Source of the DNA: Lucifuga dentata
Taxonomy: Eukaryota; Chordata; Actinopteri; Ophidiiformes; Bythitidae
Assembly: GCA_014773175.1 (NCBI GenBank)
Contig: VXCM01000715.1
Coordinates: 58,371-122,370, forward strand
DNA: 64,000 nt
Direction of reading: 5' to 3'
Shown piece after piece: positions 35,901 through 42,602 of this stretch. Made by a program: the position numbers and the translations under genes. The notes under the pieces were generated by a model that had not been told where the DNA came from, did not search any database, and saw only the letters and a program-made list of their open reading frames with translations. The stretch's first letter is position 1. Every line of letters begins with the position of its first letter.

Positions 35901-36946
35901 AGATGTCAATAAAGGTATTATTTTGCTTTCTTTTCCTAGCTATTACTGGAAATCCAGCCATAACTTGATTAATACACTTTAATTGAAAAACTATGGTAGT
36001 CCCTATTGTGCAAAGAAGCTGAAACATTTCTCCAATGCTGGAAGCAACACTGTAGGAAGGCTGAATGAATGTTGGAAAGAAATTCTGAATCTTTTAGTAG
36101 GTAGTTGAGAAAAGGACTGTGAAGCACCTTGACTGCAGTAACTTTAGGTCTAGTTAGAATTTGCTCTGGTTGTGTTGATATCTGTAAAATATCATTTGAT
36201 TGTAATTTGGTTTTATACACAGTCTTTTTTTTTTATCACTTGGCAAGGACAACTGTATCTCCAAAGTTTTAAATGCTAAAACAGCTTATGTGTTGCACTC
36301 TATGATCATATCATCCAGATGAAAAGTAAACATGCGGCAGAAGTTTCCAGAGAAAATTCTTCTAACATGCCAAGATGCAAAGCCACCTCAAGATAACCTA
36401 AGTAGTCTTTAGGCTTGTTAAACTTGAATGGTATCATACATGTCTCTGGCAAATTATTATATTTCATCAAGTAAGGTCAGCGCTTTAGTTCACAGCAACA
36501 TGGCTAGCAGGAACTGGATGGAATTTGCATATTAGCATGTTACTCCAATAAATATCTGATACCATTTATTTGCAATTCAAGACGTCCAAAGACAAGTCAG
36601 AAGGCAAGAAATAAAACACTGGTAGTCAGTTTGAAGGTATTCTCCAAGCGTCTACAGAACAAACTCCAAGTCGTTCCTTCAATGTGACACAGGCTAACAG
36701 GAGAGATAGTTAGGGTAACGTTTCAGTCTAAGTTTGTTCAACCGACCTATCAATCGTGATGTTCTTGTCCCCCATCCATGGGATAAGATGCTTTCCATGA
36801 TCGTGGTAAAGAGCCCGTTCGTCGTCTCGGAACAGTTTGCAGGCATATCCGAACACCAAGAGGTCGGCATATTTATCACTGTCACTCACATCCTTCTTCG
36901 CCGCTTTGTTGTTATGTTCTTTCTTTCCGGCTCCGCGACGATGCAT
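7325..36946 (-). CDS. sfswap: sfswap, splicing factor SWAP (14 coding exons, 3' end outside window)
   Basis: Nuclear alternative-splicing regulator, homologue of Drosophila suppressor-of-white-apricot. CDS joins 36946-36747, 34568-34405, 32192-32061, 28824-28748, 26759-26534, 26297-26197, 24799-24649, 20492-20237, 19878-19726, 19558-19465, 13453-13384, 12834-12731, 12376-12250 and 7521-7325, all bounded by AG/GT with matching phases: 2052 nt, 684 codons, no stop. Order: DRY_EERY region (about residues 28-150), SURP1 (about 198-241), acidic serine stretch (exon 6), Tyr/Pro-rich linker (exon 8), SURP2 (about 461-506), conserved [11 protein letters not shown] segment (from about 542), then Lys/Glu/Ala coiled coil (about 610-665). 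Human SFSWAP is about 950 residues, so the RS domain and C terminus are missing here and should lie left of position 1. Family function is established knowledge; exon limits are read from sequence. Confidence 0.97.
7640..8870 (+). repeat. Long purine-rich tract with (GA)n core
   Basis: About 1.2 kb in which most of the plus strand is A/G, with (GA)n runs at about 7890-7926 and 7945-7975 split by the N at 7927. In the sfswap pre-mRNA this is a C/U-rich tract in the last part of intron 13, upstream of the exon 14 acceptor. Long ORFs on the minus strand here (Ser/Leu runs) are translations of the repeat, not genes. Confidence 0.8.
9132..9285 (+). repeat. SINE/LINE-derived fragment, doubled at the N at 9199
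   Basis: GGGTTCAAATCTAACTGGGG followed by GGAGTTTGCATGTTCTC is the widespread teleost repeat block (usually GTTCGAATCC..GGAGTTTGCATGTTCTCCCCGTG). The 67 bp at 9132-9198 are repeated exactly at 9200-9266 across one N, most likely an assembly artefact. Confidence 0.75.
9386..9617. mobile_element. hAT-like MITE (about 230 bp)
   Basis: Begins near TAGTGGTTCTCAACCT and ends near GACTTGACAACCACTT, imperfect terminal inverted repeats of the TGGTTCTCAACC type seen in hAT/Charlie-like non-autonomous elements. The interior has a partial palindrome (ACACCTGATTAA..AATCAGGTGT). No coding capacity. Lies in sfswap intron 13. Confidence 0.7.
10579..10607 (+). repeat. Poly-T run
   Basis: About 28 T in a row in sfswap intron 13 (poly-A in the transcript). 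Confidence 0.9.
10861..11045 (+). mobile_element. Tc1-type terminal fragment
   Basis: Starts TACAGTGCCCTCCACTAATA, then TTGGCACCC, a characteristic fish Tc1/mariner terminus. Only the terminal part is seen; no matching opposite end was found nearby. It points into sfswap intron 13. Confidence 0.7.
12250..12376 (-). CDS. sfswap: sfswap exon 13
   Basis: 127 nt, phase 0 in, phase 1 out. Variable first part ([20 protein letters not shown]), then [16 protein letters not shown], matching the EEKKPQLTQEELEAKQ start of the coiled coil in human SFSWAP. Donor GTAACA. Confidence 0.95.
12377..13383 (-). other. sfswap: sfswap introns 12 and 11 with no named element
   Basis: Intron 12 is 12730-12377 and intron 11 is 13383-12835; exon 12 lies between. 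AT-rich, with A-runs near 12570-12650 and a CT-rich acceptor-side tract at 13341-13380 next to the N at 13341. Nothing else recognised. Confidence 0.7.
12731..12834 (-). CDS. sfswap: sfswap exon 12
   Basis: 104 nt, phase 1 in, phase 0 out. Encodes [20 protein letters not shown], then [15 protein letters not shown], among the best conserved parts of the protein outside SURP domains. The donor is GTCTGT, clearly off consensus; reading through gives [10 protein letters not shown] and a stop. Confidence 0.97.
13384..13453 (-). CDS. sfswap: sfswap exon 11 (small)
   Basis: 70 nt, phase 0 in, phase 1 out. Encodes [20 protein letters not shown] then LVK. The LVK end joins ASFAPISFA of the next exon, as in other vertebrates ([12 protein letters not shown]), which fixes the junction. 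Its surroundings are AT-rich and it lies 43 bp from a single N at 13341. Confidence 0.9.
14738..15340. mobile_element. TTAA-flanked fold-back MITE, copy 1
   Basis: Left end TTAAAGGACCATACTGG, right end CAGTGGTATCCTTAA. The two arms are long imperfect inverted repeats (CATTTTCCAAAACATA against TATGCTTTGGAAAATGG; TACTGGAATGAACTGAAACC in the right arm). Same family as 26871-27451. TTAA flanks are typical of piggyBac- and Kolobok-type elements; no transposase is present. Sits in sfswap intron 10. Confidence 0.75.
17626..18067. mobile_element. Non-autonomous DNA transposon, CTGGTTTAT family, copy 1
   Basis: Left end GGCTGGTTTATGCTTAACAT and right end AGTATAAACCAGGGCTTAG are inverted repeats. The interior (AAATATGATGTAATTGCTGC, later TTTGAAACAAAACGGACAGC) aligns with 31415-32022. 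Likely PIF/Harbinger-like by terminus type, but the class is inferred. Confidence 0.7.
19465..19558 (-). CDS. sfswap: sfswap exon 10 (SURP domain 2, second half)
   Basis: 94 nt, phase 2 in, phase 0 out. It encodes [20 protein letters not shown], then [11 protein letters not shown], completing SURP2. The donor GTATTA is weak at +4 to +6. It is followed by the largest complete intron of the gene (about 6 kb). Confidence 0.97.
19726..19878 (-). CDS. sfswap: sfswap exon 9 (SURP domain 2, first half)
   Basis: 153 nt, phase 2 on both sides. It encodes [20 protein letters not shown], then [19 protein letters not shown], the N-terminal helices of SURP2. Skipping it keeps the frame but would destroy SURP2. 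Introns 8 (358 bp) and 9 (167 bp) are short, so exons 8-10 form a compact cluster. Confidence 0.97.
20237..20492 (-). CDS. sfswap: sfswap exon 8 (Tyr/Pro-rich linker)
   Basis: 256 nt, phase 1 in, phase 2 out. Encodes [20 protein letters not shown] followed by PPPPGID, a strong SFSWAP signature, then a fast-evolving Ser/Thr/Pro/Ala-rich tail with several APPSE repeats. Probably disordered. Donor GTAGGC is only fair. Confidence 0.96.
20493..24648 (-). other. sfswap: sfswap intron 7 (4.2 kb), mostly unassigned
   Basis: AT-rich, with a short A/T palindrome near 21243-21262 and a LINE 3' tail at 24005-24170. Nothing else recognised in 20493-24000. Confidence 0.75.
24005..24170 (+). mobile_element. 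LINE/SINE 3' tail fragment
   Basis: GGGAGTTTTTCCTCATCTTC, then GTAAAGCCCTTAGAG and a TTGAATTGACTTGAC end form the widespread teleost 3' tail (GGAGTTTTTCCTT..GTAAAGCCCTTTGAGA..). The same tail occurs at 57690-57870. Truncated, no ORF. Confidence 0.75.
24649..24799 (-). CDS. sfswap: sfswap exon 7
   Basis: 151 nt, phase 0 in, phase 1 out. Encodes [20 protein letters not shown], matching the [14 protein letters not shown] core of vertebrate SFSWAP, then a variable stretch ending in NTPAQYSVD. Donor GTGAGT; acceptor TCTTATAG. Confidence 0.95.
25555..25860 (+). repeat. Interspersed repeat family A, copy 2
   Basis: Aligns with 2215-2500 (TTTACTCAAGCATGTA; CATGTATACGTCTTACTCCA) in sfswap intron 6 and, in reverse, with 60110-60300. 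Unclassified. Confidence 0.6.
26197..26297 (-). CDS. sfswap: sfswap exon 6
   Basis: 101 nt, phase 1 in, phase 0 out. It encodes a Ser/Asp run ([13 protein letters not shown]), a likely casein-kinase-2-type acidic patch (inference), then [20 protein letters not shown], the conserved HPSLFA linker after SURP1. Intron 5 upstream is only 236 bp, the second shortest in the gene. Confidence 0.96.
26534..26759 (-). CDS. sfswap: sfswap exon 5 (SURP domain 1)
   Basis: 226 nt, phase 0 in, phase 1 out. It carries the whole first SURP/SWAP module: [20 protein letters not shown], then [20 protein letters not shown], then [20 protein letters not shown] modules are small helical folds that bind splicing-factor partners such as SF1 (family knowledge). 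The tail ([10 protein letters not shown]) is variable. Acceptor TTTTGTAG, donor GTGAGT. Confidence 0.97.
26871..27451. mobile_element. TTAA-flanked fold-back MITE, copy 2 (581 bp)
   Basis: Left TTAA then AGGACCATACCAGC; right GGCTGGTATGGTCCT then TTGA. Almost the whole element is an imperfect palindrome: ACTACTGGAATGG pairs with CCGTTCCAGTAGT, TATTAAAATCAACT with AGTTGATTTTAATAG, and GTAATTTTAGCATTT with AAATGCTAAAATTTCG. The RNA from either strand could fold into a hairpin with arms of nearly 290 nt. Sits in sfswap intron 4, about 110 bp upstream of exon 5 in transcript order. Confidence 0.85.
27452..28747 (-). other. sfswap: sfswap intron 4, distal part
   Basis: No named element except a poly-A run at 28402-28437 interrupted by the N at 28420. 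AT-rich. Confidence 0.7.
28402..28437. repeat. Poly-A run with N
   Basis: A run on both sides of the N at 28420; true length unknown. Confidence 0.85.
28748..28824 (-). CDS. sfswap: sfswap exon 4
   Basis: 77 nt, phase 1 in, phase 0 out. It encodes an acidic run ([10 protein letters not shown]) followed by [16 protein letters not shown], matching the PFVAPLGLSVPSDVEL-type segment just before SURP1 in vertebrate SFSWAP. Donor GTGAGT, acceptor ATACACAG. Confidence 0.95.
29623..31027. mobile_element. TTAA-flanked non-autonomous DNA transposon (about 1.4 kb)
   Basis: TTAA at 29619-29622 and 31028-31031 flank ends AGGTGCGGTCAGAAAC and GCCGACAGCACCT, which are inverted repeats with a few mismatches. 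The interior has no transposase. TTAA target duplications suggest piggyBac or Kolobok machinery. It includes an exact 67-bp doubling at the N at 29801 (29734-29800 and 29802-29868), so true length is about 68 bp less. In sfswap intron 3. Confidence 0.75.
31263..31340 (+). repeat. SINE 3' end fragment
   Basis: GCTGGGACAGGCTGCAGCCC followed by ACAAGTGATTATGGAGAATGG and ATGGA matches the common teleost tail (GCTGGGATAGGCTCCAGC..ATAAGCGG..AGAAAATGGATGG). Short remnant. Confidence 0.75.
31415..32022. mobile_element. CTGGTTTAT-family DNA transposon, copy 2, beside exon 3
   Basis: The right end GCAGAAACCAGGCTCTAG is the inverted-repeat terminus; the left end is eroded (AAGCTTGACTGTGC). The interior aligns with 17626-18067 (GAAAATATGATGTATTTGCG, GCCAAAACAGC, TTTTTGAATCAACGCGGAC). 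A (GA)n run at 31650-31671. It ends 38 bp from the exon 3 donor, unusually close. Confidence 0.7.
32061..32192 (-). CDS. sfswap: sfswap exon 3 (symmetric, frame-preserving)
   Basis: 132 nt with phase 1 on both sides, so skipping it would drop 44 residues and keep the frame. It encodes [20 protein letters not shown], then [18 protein letters not shown]. This is the conserved segment between the DRY_EERY core and SURP1. Acceptor TTCACACAG, donor GTGAGA (strong). A Harbinger-like repeat ends 38 bp inside the downstream intron. Confidence 0.96.
32193..33764 (-). other. sfswap: sfswap intron 2, distal part
   Basis: Only a long (GT)n microsatellite is recognised (32922-32974). The rest is unassigned AT-rich sequence. 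Confidence 0.7.
32922..32974 (+). repeat. (GT)n microsatellite
   Basis: About 26 uninterrupted GT units; (CA)n in the sfswap transcript. Likely polymorphic. Confidence 0.95.
33765..34318. mobile_element. MITE with ATTCATAAA-type termini, full copy
   Basis: Left end GCATTTATAAACGCACG and right end TTTTTTATGAATTCCCC are imperfect inverted repeats; the subterminal block CTTTATGAATGAGCTTAA, then TTATTTAGTGTGATGCTGTG is shared with 56990-57150. No ORF of note. In sfswap intron 2, ending 86 bp from exon 2. Confidence 0.6.
34405..34568 (-). CDS. sfswap: sfswap exon 2
   Basis: 164 nt, phase 2 in, phase 1 out. It begins by completing Arg67 and reads [15 protein letters not shown], then [20 protein letters not shown] and [12 protein letters not shown], the second half of the DRY_EERY domain, nearly identical to the vertebrate protein. 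Acceptor CCCAACAG, donor GTACCA. It sits 86 bp from the edge of a MITE in intron 2. Confidence 0.97.
34569..36746 (-). other. sfswap: sfswap intron 1 (2.2 kb)
   Basis: Contains a CpG-richer patch at 34940-35110, an N at 35409, poly-T at 35624-35659 with the N at 35642 and a poly-A/(AAAG)n run at 35769-35805. No second promoter or exon can be proven. Confidence 0.7.
35624..35805. repeat. Poly-T and poly-A runs in intron 1
   Basis: T run split by an N (35624-35659) and, about 110 bp on, an A run followed by GAAAGAAAG (35769-35805). As inverted A/T runs they could pair in the RNA. The true T-run length is unknown. Confidence 0.8.
36747..36946 (-). CDS. sfswap: sfswap exon 1 (coding part)
   Basis: Encodes residues 1-66 plus two bases of codon 67. 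The start chosen is the ATG at 36946-36944; the same frame has a TAA at 36973-36971 and no other ATG between, and G at -3 gives a usable context. After a basic leader ([16 protein letters not shown]) comes the family hallmark [17 protein letters not shown] and LIPWMGD, the start of the DRY_EERY domain. The donor is GTCGGT, weak against GTRAGT. Reading through it meets a stop six codons on, so a retained intron 1 would give a 72-residue peptide. Confidence 0.97.
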
Positions 36947-37150
36947 TTCCAACTTAATAGTTAAAATAATTTATCTTGCTAGATAAATTAGTACAAACGG
37001 TATCGTGATTTATTGCTATGCACCAAATAGCTTCTAGGTCATCCAAAAACAACAATAATCCCTGATATTAGCCAAAAGCTACAATTCTAGGTGCTATCAG
37101 TCGCCATGATGGGAAAGCAAGTACCTGCAGCCGTTTTCGCGGTCCGCACT
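36947..37150 (-). promoter_or_regulatory. sfswap: sfswap 5' UTR and proximal promoter
   Basis: AT-rich 5' UTR just upstream of the start codon, then a more CpG-containing stretch at 37100-37150. There is no TATA box at a fitting place. The minus strand reads CATGGCGACTG around 37110-37096, close to the YY1 core ATGGCG, which often lies near start sites of vertebrate housekeeping genes. The exact transcription start cannot be set from sequence alone. Confidence 0.5.
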
Positions 37151-38622
37151 TGCGTTATATTTTTAATGCCTTTTTGCAAAAAAATATTTTAGCTTTTACT
37201 ATTATTCATCGCTATCATATTTTAATTTATGTTTTTATTTTTCAAGGTATATTTTAGTAATTTATTCTTATTTTCGACAATATAGTCGCTTTCATTTCTG
37301 TTGAATGTGCTAAACCCAAACCCGCTGACATAAATGCGGACATCAGTGGGTCACTGATTTAAAAAAAAAAAAAAAAAANAAAAAAAAAAAAAAAAAGAAA
37401 AAATCCTTGTAACTGATCTCACTTAAAATGTGGATTGTGGTCTATATTTTAGTCAGCGTTAGTTAAAATAGCATCATAATGAATATGCAGGCCACTAGTA
37501 TAAAGAGTAATCACCGTGGGCGACCCTAGATGACAATGATAGAAAATTAGAAGCTTTAGCATTAGAGCTGAGGAAGACATGGGAGAGTAGGTGTATAAAA
37601 TGGTACTCAGGAACCTGGTTTTTCATCCTGGCCTATATTTAAAGTGCTCATATATTATTTTAAGCTTACCTAAAGATTTGGCAACCAATTTTAGAGAGCT
37701 GGTTTTAAAAAATGCTCATCCAAATTTGTACATAAAAATTTGTAAATGGCTAAATTACTAATAAAACAAAAATGATGTTTCTCCTTGGCTATCATAGAAT
37801 CTCCTCCACTTCCATTTTTTTAATTTGTCTTACTTAGTGCAATACTTGTCAATGTGGAATTGTGTGAAACAGGTGTTCTTCCTCCAATGAGGAAAAGTGT
37901 CTTATACTTAACAAATTTTATGTCAACATATATGAGGCTTCCCATCAACACTTGAATTTTTTTAAGCCAAAAGCAATAACATTAAAAAAAAAAAAAAAAA
38001 NTAAAAAAAAAAAAAAAAATCAACTGCAGAATAATGTCCGTTGCAGGTAATGTGACATTTCATGAAACAATCGTGAAATAGGGGTGAGCAAGTACACCAT
38101 TATCCGTATCTGTATCTCTTCACCCAGCTGTATCAGTACCTGGAGTGGGCGGGATTTCAACTGGAAGTGGGTGGGGGATAACAGGAAGTTGGTATTTTAA
38201 GCCTGTTGGTCAGAAGTTGCTATATTTGTTTTTTTTTTTTTTTTTNTTTTTTTTTTTTTTTTGTGTGTTTTGTTTTTTTGAAAACTATTTACAGAACAGC
38301 CTCAGAATTGAGCTTCAGAACAATGTTTTTGATCACAGGAGTAAGATAACTACTTACAGAACAAGTTTTTTGTAAACTTGAATTAATAAACTTCGGTGAA
38401 TCAATGAACACAACACATGCAGTATAAAGAAGTAGTATGAAGTAAAATGCTTGAACTAGAGTTTTCATACTCAACATAACTTTCTTTTTTATTTATTTAT
38501 TGTTTTATTTAAAAAAATAAATTTAAACTGCATGATGTTTATTTTTAACAGTTTTATTTTATTTATTTTTTATTTTTTTTGGGGGGGGGTATGGTCCTTT
38601 AATACATTGCATTGAACATTTA
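37151..38622. other. 5' flank of sfswap, AT-rich, no gene seen
   Basis: Holds three homopolymer runs broken by Ns (37363-37397, 37984-38019, 38231-38262) and the terminus GGTATGGTCCTTTAA near 38589-38602, the right end of the TTAA fold-back family; the matching left end was not found. No exon recognised, so I see no head-to-head partner gene. Confidence 0.65.
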
Positions 38623-39333
38623 CTAAGAAAAACATAAACAATTAGCATTTGAAACAATATACATTTTCACATTTTCTGCAACAACAACGAGATCAGTGTG
38701 TGTATTTAGCTTGTGTTGTCTGTAACTGTGCTGCTGCCTTGTGTCTATGAACACACACTCTGCTGTGTTTTCTCCTCTAAGCTCCAACACGGTCAGCTGT
38801 CTCTTAGCCTCCTCTGGACAGTTTTTGCTGCCTGTATCCAGGCAGCAAAGATACAAATATAGAGCCAGGTAGAATCTAACAACTTTGGGGTTCAGCCCTT
38901 TAGTCAGATCAAATTTCAACCTACAGTACAGTAAACTGCTGGCATGTGTAAGTGTAGGAACCTTTTCCGTCCCCCTGCTTCTTCTGAGGGAATACAGATA
39001 TTCCCTCTGAATCTCAGCTTAGTGCCCGCCTGTTTGACCAACGGCTCCTCTTCTGAAAAGACTTGAGTACTTAAGCTCAGGCCAATTATGTTCTCTTGCT
39101 GGTAGCAGTCTGGTTGGATTTCTAAAGAGGTTGGGACAGGATCTTGTGTTGAAGTTTTTCCAGCAGCTCCAGTCTGCAGGCTGCTGCATTGCTTCAGGAT
39201 GTTTCTCTGTAGATCCTGCTGATAGACAAGAGGTTTGACCTCTAGCCACAGGCCAGTAAAACTCCATGAGTGGTCTGACAGAAAACTATGAGAGCTGTTG
39301 TTGATTTCCTCTGTGTTATTACCTTTTGTCACG
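38623..39333 (-). other. Two adjoining minus-strand ORFs of unknown nature
   Basis: A 138-codon open frame (39332-38916, no ATG at its 5' end) is followed in another frame by a 98-codon one (38919-38623). Between them the sequence reads TACTGTACTGTAGGTTG, which resembles a splice acceptor. A TATAAAAA lies just upstream at 39359-39352. I recognise no domain. It could be a remnant of a gene or transposon, or chance in a locally GC-richer patch. Confidence 0.2.
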
Positions 39334-39635
39334 TCTGTCTCTGACTGGGATTTTTATAGGATGAACCAAAATATATGTTACTCTACACATCCTTTTGAAT
39401 ATGTAGTCTTGTAAAACAAATTTTATGTAGTAAAAGATGCTTACTGTTTGGACTTGAGCACTGGCACTAATATATGGCTACATATGCAACTGAGTAGTAC
39501 AGTCAGCAAAATAAGTTAAAGCTCTTTATCTAAACAACAGCCTTTCTGGGGTCCTTTTCAGAAAATAGCTTAGGCCTCCACCTTTTCTTGAGTATCACAA
39601 AATATGTCCAGGTTTTGACGCCCAATCCAACGGTA

Positions 39636-39676
39636 ATTTTGATGTACCCTTCCTGGCAGGAAGGGTACATCAAAAT
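39636..39676. other. Perfect 18-bp hairpin with 5-base loop
   Basis: ATTTTGATGTACCCTTCC (39636-39653), TGGCA, then the exact reverse complement (39659-39676). Too short for a pre-miRNA and without a T-run terminator. Confidence 0.9.
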
Positions 39677-40972
39677 GGAATGCTACTTTCCCTTTCTGAA
39701 ATAATAAGACTGTTTCAGCATTTGTGAGTTAGAATGAGAAGAGTCATGAGTGGGTGAATGGAGAGATGGGTAGGATGGTGCAGATAGGGCTCTAGTTGGT
39801 GACAAGTTGCTGTGCCATAACAACCATTTTCTGGAGGGGCATACCGACGATACTTTTTGTTGTCCACTTTAGGCTTTAAATGATGGCAGACATGCAAAAA
39901 TATTTCTTGTGACATTCAAAACTTCTGTAGCCACGTGTTATCTGTGGATCCTGGCACCCTCCCACCACTTGAAAAGAAGGGTTAAGCAGGACATGTTTGA
40001 GGTTAGAGACAAATCTTTCTTAAAAAAAAAAAAAAAAATTTAATTAGCATCAATAGTCTTACAATTCATGGTGCCTTGACACCCTGGAATTTGTAGCTTG
40101 GTCCTGTCATCACGCTTCTCCATTTTTCAAAAAGCCCTCTTCATCTTTCAGCTCTTCTCTTTCTGGCATTAGCAATTTTCCTTTTGCCCTGTGTCACTTT
40201 CTTGAATGGTAGCAGGGAATGCAAACAAGTAACTTGCTGAAGGAACAAAAGTATCTCCTTGGATATTTCCAGGTAAAGTAGGTCCTAATTTAGTTCTGAT
40301 CTAGACAGAACACTGTCCCATTTCAGATGAGCTGAGCAAAATAACTAAATCTAAACCAAATTCCCTTAAGATGTGATTCAGTTACAATAGCAATAGTTAT
40401 AGCAAGTAAGTATATTTGTCAGTTCTATCATTGCAAATCATCTAGTATCTGAGGCCTGACTTGATGCATACTATAACACCCACTGTCTCATCTGCTCTTA
40501 TTTAAATGGACTAAAAACTGTGATTTTTAATTAATCATTGATTTTTCTCACTCTCCCATTTGCTTAATCTCGTGTTTGAGTTACTATGAGATGTAATGAT
40601 CCAGAAAATAAGCACAAATCAGTCCTCTGAACTTACTGACAAGGCAGTTTAGTTAAGCATACTAAGCATGTCACATTGTAAAATAAAAGCAATTGCTACA
40701 CTTCCACAGTCCAGTTCATTGTGGTAATTCTGATAAAAGTACATCAGTAAGGAAGACTCTCATCAACTGATTTGTACATTTGGCTCCTCTAGCTCACTAC
40801 CACATGTTGCAGTTTCACAATCCCACACACAAACAATATTGTGTACAGTTTGAGTGTTAGTTGGATAATACATCTTAAATAAAATAGCATTCATATGTAT
40901 TACTGTTATAAAATCCTACAGGTCAGGCTAAATGAGAAGGTTTCTTATCTAAATATCAGAGACAGGACTGCA

Positions 40973-41016
<44 letters not shown>
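40973..41016 (+). repeat. (ATG)n trinucleotide microsatellite
   Basis: About 14 uninterrupted ATG/GAT units. Confidence 0.95.
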
Positions 41017-41826
41017 CTAGAGACAAATTCTGGAGCTGCTGAATAAATGAATAAGGCAGGAACTCCAAAGACACTTGCAGTCCCCATGGTGACTTTACAG
41101 GATTTTGGAAAATTTTCTGATTCACAGCTGAGTCAGTCAGTCTCTAATTCAGTGGCAATGGACTTAAAATACTCATCTGATTAAAAATGTATACAATAAA
41201 TTATATTATTAATGATACTTTGGATTCATTCTTATGAAGAATTTCAGTTAAAAAAATAGGAATAATCACATAATTGTTAATGAAAAAGCATATGGACTTT
41301 TGCTGACACATCATCCCTTTCAGATGTAACTTCTACTCCAATAAACTGCATAAGACACGAAGCTTGACCTTTTTAATGATGTAGAAACCACTCCATGCCA
41401 TCTCAGTAATTCATGGAGATCAACTTTGGAGGTGTGAGATAAAACAAGTGGATGTTTTGCTAAAAAAAAGAGGCCATTAAGGCCTTCACACCGATGCACA
41501 CAATTTGATTTTATACAAAGCTTTTAACCCAGAATATTACATGATTAATCACATATAAATTTACATATATTTCTTCTAGCTATAGCTGGTGTCCCTTTAA
41601 AAAAAAAAACTACTGTAGCATATTAAGCTTAATAAAGTCACAGAGTTGGTATTTTACAGTTATACAAAAGAGAGAGCAGATAGACTATGTAGCCCCCACC
41701 GCAAAGCTTTGAACTGTCCTCTTTATTATTTGCAACCTCTGACTTTGTTTTGTTAAAATGTGTCCATAGGCTCTGCATTATACACGTGTGAGACCAATTA
41801 ACACAGTGTGGAAAGAATGAAACAAG

Positions 41827-41830
<4 letters not shown>

Positions 41831-41859
<29 letters not shown>
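41831..41859 (+). repeat. (GA)n microsatellite
   Basis: About 14 GA units. Confidence 0.95.
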
Positions 41860-41861
<2 letters not shown>

Positions 41862-42602
41862 AAAAGGTAATAGATGCTACTCCAGTGGAAACATTGCTGT
41901 GAACAAATGCATATCTTGCTGTTTCTAATTGTTAACCCAGCTCTATGCACACTGCCTTTGAATTATTAATCATTTCTTACATATGTACTCACATCATCTG
42001 CACAATGTAAGATAGTGTGAAGAGCATATAAATTACAAGATATTGTTTAAAAAAACATTATTTTTTTCTGCTATTAAAGACCTGAATGAGGCTGAAGATA
42101 CAAAGACCCAGGCAGCCTTGAAAATGTAAAGCTTCACAAACATAAAAATGAATTGAAAATGACAATTATTGTTATTGGTTTTATTCTAATTATTGTTTCT
42201 TTTTTTTTTTTTTTTTTTTGAGTGTTGGGACTACGGATGCAAATTAGCTATTTAGCTAACCCCAGCACATTTACATTGGCAATATTTTATTGCAATAATT
42301 AATGTGCATTGTCCCATATAAATAAATACATTTCATCGTATTTTTGTCATCTTTCATATAAATATGGTCTCACTAATTAATAGATAAAACATAGATGACA
42401 CACTTAATTATATGTGTTTACTGATATCCTTCTGACTTATTTACCCTTACGCTGTATGTCAGTGTCAGGACCTCTATTTTCTAACATGAATGCATGTTTG
42501 CAATATGAAAAAAAGGATTAAATCAAGCACAAATCCTAATAATGTGTAAATTTCCCAGTTGAATACTGTAATAATGTGCAATGATCACATTTCTGTCACT
42601 TT

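Larger units (their letters stand above)
39680..42602. other. Gene-poor flank
   Basis: No exon or RNA gene recognised. Contains poly-A at 40022-40038, (ATG)n at 40973-41016, (GA)n at 41831-41859 and poly-T near 42200-42219. Confidence 0.65.

Noticed and set aside
37151..39360. Head-to-head partner gene sharing the sfswap promoter
   Set aside because: No exon with splice sites or a known protein could be found on the plus strand to the right of the promoter.
39636..39676. microRNA precursor or rho-independent-type terminator
   Set aside because: The stem is only 18 bp with a 5-base loop, too short for a pre-miRNA, and no T run follows.
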